The notes under the pieces are model-generated. The model was not told the DNA's origin, did no database searches, and saw only the letters and a program-made list of their open reading frames with translations. DNA of 64,000 nt from FEN-1191 sp036490715 (GTDB lineage Bacteria > Pseudomonadota > Gammaproteobacteria > Steroidobacterales > Steroidobacteraceae): assembly GCA_036490715.1 (NCBI GenBank), contig DASXDL010000035.1, forward strand, positions 1 to 64,000, read 5' to 3'. Shown here piece after piece: positions 62,041 to 64,000 of the stretch. A program made the position numbers and the translations under genes. The stretch's first letter is position 1. Each line of letters begins with the position of its first letter.

Positions 62041-62424
62041 CTAACCACCCGCATCGATTTCGGCAAAGGTCTCGCGGGCAATGCGGAAACTGTCGACCGC
62101 CGCCGGCACGCCGACGTAGATCGCCACCTGCAGGAAGACTTCGCAGATCTGCTCGCGCTTGAGACCGTTGGTGAGCGCGCCGCGAATGTGCGCCTTGAGC
62201 TCATGCGGGCGATTCAAAGCGCTGATCATCGCCAGATTGATCATGCTGCGCTCGCTGCGCTTGAGACCATCGCGCCCCCAGATGGCGCCCCAGCAGTATT
62301 CGGTGACCAGCTCCTGTAACGGCCGATTGAAATCGTCCATGCTGGCCAGCGCTTTCTGCACGTAGGCCTCGCCCAGCACCTCGGTACGAATCTTCAAACC
62401 CTTCTTGAACAACTCGCTCGTCAT
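62041..62424 (-). CDS. Carboxymuconolactone decarboxylase-like protein
   Basis: 127 residues from the ATG at 62424 (GGAG nine bases upstream). It has the family pattern TEYCWGAIWGRDGLKRSERSM, ISALNRPHELKAHIRGALTNG and QICEVFLQVAIYVGVPAAV. It lacks a CxxC redox pair, so it is of the decarboxylase (PcaC) type and not AhpD. Relatives act in aromatic or other ring-cleavage pathways, which fits a catabolic cluster. Confidence 0.9.
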   Translation of the reverse strand: MTSELFKKGLKIRTEVLGEAYVQKALASMDDFNRPLQELVTEYCWGAIWGRDGLKRSERSMINLAMISALNRPHELKAHIRGALTNGLKREQICEVFLQVAIYVGVPAAVDSFRIARETFAEIDAGG

Positions 62425-62517
62425 GTTGTCATCTCCGAAATTCATAAGAAAACCAGCCGCCACGGTCCAAGTGCGGGTACCTAATCGCGTCCACTTCGTA
62501 GCTCATGCAGCGTCCGC

Positions 62518-63258
62518 TCACGCCGACGCGAGAAAGCCGCCGTCGACGTGCAACGTCTCGCCACTGACGAACGAGGCGGCATCGCTCAGTAGATAAAGAG
62601 ATGCGAGAGTCGCGTCTTCCTCGCGTCCCAGGCGTCGCAACGGTATGCGGGTCGCGCGCCGCTCGTATTCGTCCCGTGGCGTGATCGCGACGGCTCCCGG
62701 CGTCGGAATCGATGCCGGCGCCAGCGCGTTAACCCGGACGCCACGCGGTCCAAGCTCCGCGGCCAGCGTCTTCGTCAGCGTCGCAATCGCACCCTTCACC
62801 AGGCTATAGACCGCCGTATTTGGAAAGCCGCGCTCGCCGGTGGGCGAGGCCAGATTGAGAACCACCCCGCCACGCGCCGCGTCCATGTGACGCAGCAGCG
62901 CCTGCACTCCCCAGACACTGCCCTTGATGCCGATCGACAACATCCGGTCCAGAATCCTCTCATCCACCGCTTCGATCGGATCGTAACGAATCAGCATGGC
63001 ATTGTTGACGACGGCATCGATCCGGCCGATGCGTTCAGCGGCTCGCATGAATGACGCGCGATCGGCAACGTCGACGACATCGGTCGAAATCGCCGGTGAC
63101 GCGGAGCGCAGCTCCGACAACAACGCGGGGTCCAGATCAAAAGCTGTCACCGAGGCGCCGGCCTGCATCGCGCCCAACGCCAACGCCCGCCCCAGGCCAC
63201 GGCCGGCACCGGTAATCAGAACAGACCGCCCGGAAAGGTCGAATGTCGCTGCTGCCAT
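62518..63258 (-). CDS. Short-chain dehydrogenase/reductase
   Basis: 246 residues from the ATG at 63258. It has the cofactor motif TGAGRGLGRAL, NNAM in place of the usual NNAG, and the catalytic Ser138, Tyr151 and Lys155 (YSLVK). ASPTGERGFPNTAVY precedes the Tyr. The C-terminal motif is GETLHVDGGFLASA. It reduces or oxidises a hydroxyl or keto group with NAD(P). It is the first gene of the minus-strand cluster and has a palindrome in its leader. Confidence 0.93.
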   Translation of the reverse strand: MAAATFDLSGRSVLITGAGRGLGRALALGAMQAGASVTAFDLDPALLSELRSASPAISTDVVDVADRASFMRAAERIGRIDAVVNNAMLIRYDPIEAVDERILDRMLSIGIKGSVWGVQALLRHMDAARGGVVLNLASPTGERGFPNTAVYSLVKGAIATLTKTLAAELGPRGVRVNALAPASIPTPGAVAITPRDEYERRATRIPLRRLGREEDATLASLYLLSDAASFVSGETLHVDGGFLASA

Positions 63259-63276
63259 AGTCACCGCCACCCCTAA

Positions 63277-63298
63277 GGTAACGATACCGGATGTTACC
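63277..63298. promoter_or_regulatory. Palindrome in front of the catabolic cluster
   Basis: GGTAAC, ten bases, GTTACC lies about 20 bases upstream of the SDR start on the minus strand. Size and symmetry suit a TetR-type operator overlapping the ribosome site or promoter. No regulator gene is within the window. Confidence 0.4.
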
Positions 63299-63360
63299 GT
63301 CCGGGCACCAGAAACTGCGGATTGACGCGCTGCGGGGCTGCCACCGCCACGGGCGGCCTC

Positions 63361-63870
63361 TCAATCGCCGCGCGCGAGCACTCCCGGATAAGCGCAGGTA
63401 TCGGTCGTGGGCGGTTTTGCCGGTACCTGAAAAAACAGGTCGCTGACCCAGCCGCGGTGATAGGTGGCGTGGTTCACGATGTGAAATACGATTGCGCCGC
63501 GTGTCATCTGCCCCGCCTCACCGGAGATGAACTTGAATCTTGCCAGTTGCCCCAAGCTTGCATCCGTTTGGCTCGAACACCAGCCCTGCAGCCACTCATT
63601 ACACGAGCGCTGCGCACTTGCCAGCGCCGCAACATCATCGTGCAGAATTTCTCGGCGCGAGCTAAATCCATGCTCGCGTCCCTCAAGGTGGGCCCGCCAT
63701 ATCAAATCCACGATGAGACTGTGATTGAGAGTGCCGATGATCGATTTGAACAGCGTCGGTCGTTGCCGATGTGCCTCGCCGGGCGGCAGCTTCGCGACCG
63801 ACGCCAAGGTCAGCTCATCGGCCCACGACTTGTAGTCGATCAGGAGTTTAGCGGCGGAAAGTGTCAGCAA
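63361..63870 (-). CDS. DinB family protein
   Basis: 169 residues of the DinB/YfiT four-helix metal-binding fold: YKSWADELTLASVAKLP, SIIGTLNHSLIVDLIW with the first His and VFHIVNHATYHRGWVSD with two more. The three histidines bind a metal in the family; some members are thiol transferases, but most are uncharacterised. It lies 102 bases upstream of the SDR gene on the same strand. The last 130 bases of the window, beyond its start, hold no gene that I can see. Confidence 0.93.
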   Translation of the reverse strand: MLTLSAAKLLIDYKSWADELTLASVAKLPPGEAHRQRPTLFKSIIGTLNHSLIVDLIWRAHLEGREHGFSSRREILHDDVAALASAQRSCNEWLQGWCSSQTDASLGQLARFKFISGEAGQMTRGAIVFHIVNHATYHRGWVSDLFFQVPAKPPTTDTCAYPGVLARGD

Positions 63871-64000
63871 TGGAACTCCCGGAACATAAATGCGGGCCGT
63901 TTACTGCGCGTGTTGACCGACGCGAGTGCGCTGCGCGGGCCTTCACACACCATTGACCGCGAACAGACTCGAGCGCGAGGATTTCTGCCTCAGTTCAATC

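Overview
This is a 64 kb, gene-dense, high-GC stretch (by eye about two thirds G+C) of a bacterial chromosome. It holds about 61 protein genes, no rRNA or tRNA that I can recognise, and no clear IS element, prophage or CRISPR array. The longest gene-free gap is about 260 bases. The gene content (lipid A L-Ara4N operon, feoAB with a Fur-like box, bufferin operon, several TPR proteins and diguanylate cyclases, AsmA, OPT transporter, P450/GMC catabolic genes) suggests a free-living soil or water Pseudomonadota. A high-GC gammaproteobacterium of the Steroidobacterales/Nevskiales kind is my best guess; this is inference, since no taxonomic marker gene is present.

Region 1 to 4.9 kb: a truncated TPR/aspartyl beta-hydroxylase, an exported two-lobed retropepsin-like protease, a membrane protein, and a second TPR protein ending in a 2OG-Fe(II) oxygenase-like domain. 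Region 4.9 to 11.2 kb is a metal-handling block. It contains feoA-feoB-DUF6587 (ferrous iron import) and the bufferin operon bufA-bufB-bufC-bufD (a copper-binding RiPP precursor, its MNIO/DUF692 maturase, the DUF2063 partner and a DoxX membrane protein). Divergent from bufA is an ECF sigma factor with an NrsF-type membrane anti-sigma, and a GTAACC/CGAA promoter-like element sits in front of bufA. Region 11.3 to 14.9 kb: a lipoprotein, then scoA-scoB-thiolase for acetoacetate use. Region 14.9 to 22.1 kb is a complete-looking arn operon (arnT, one SMR subunit, arnB, arnC, arnA split into separate formyltransferase and dehydrogenase genes, arnD) for adding 4-amino-4-deoxy-L-arabinose to lipid A. 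It is divergent from moeB, and a nested inverted repeat lies between them.

Region 22 to 33 kb is rich in amino-acid metabolism: threonine aldolase, isoaspartyl peptidase, two PLP ammonia-lyases and an APC permease, plus a TPR-GGDEF protein and a beta-propeller lipoprotein. Region 33 to 36.6 kb: a DUF4142/cupredoxin/ECF-sigma operon, an orphan formate dehydrogenase delta subunit, and a membrane GGDEF protein. Region 36.7 to 45.2 kb: a DUF3592 membrane protein, an ABC system (ATPase, a fused ABC-2 permease/GldG protein, DUF4340), DUF1810 and AsmA. Region 45.2 to 50.5 kb: a purple-acid-phosphatase-like enzyme, an OPT transporter, an F420-reductase-like NADP enzyme and an aldo/keto reductase.

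Region 50.7 to 57.1 kb: a TIR-FlgO-TPR protein whose TIR domain keeps the likely NADase glutamate, an amino-acid permease translationally coupled to a Tat-type FAD oxidase, an exported cupin, DUF1398 and an NTF2-like protein. Region 57.1 to 63.9 kb: a minus-strand run of P450, metallo-beta-lactamase hydrolase, GMC oxidoreductase, serine hydrolase, carboxymuconolactone-decarboxylase-like protein and SDR. This looks like a catabolic cluster of unknown substrate with a palindrome in front of it, followed by a DinB-like protein. The items I would look at first are the bufferin/sigma-NrsF unit, the TIR protein, the P450 cluster and the nested repeat at arnT/moeB.
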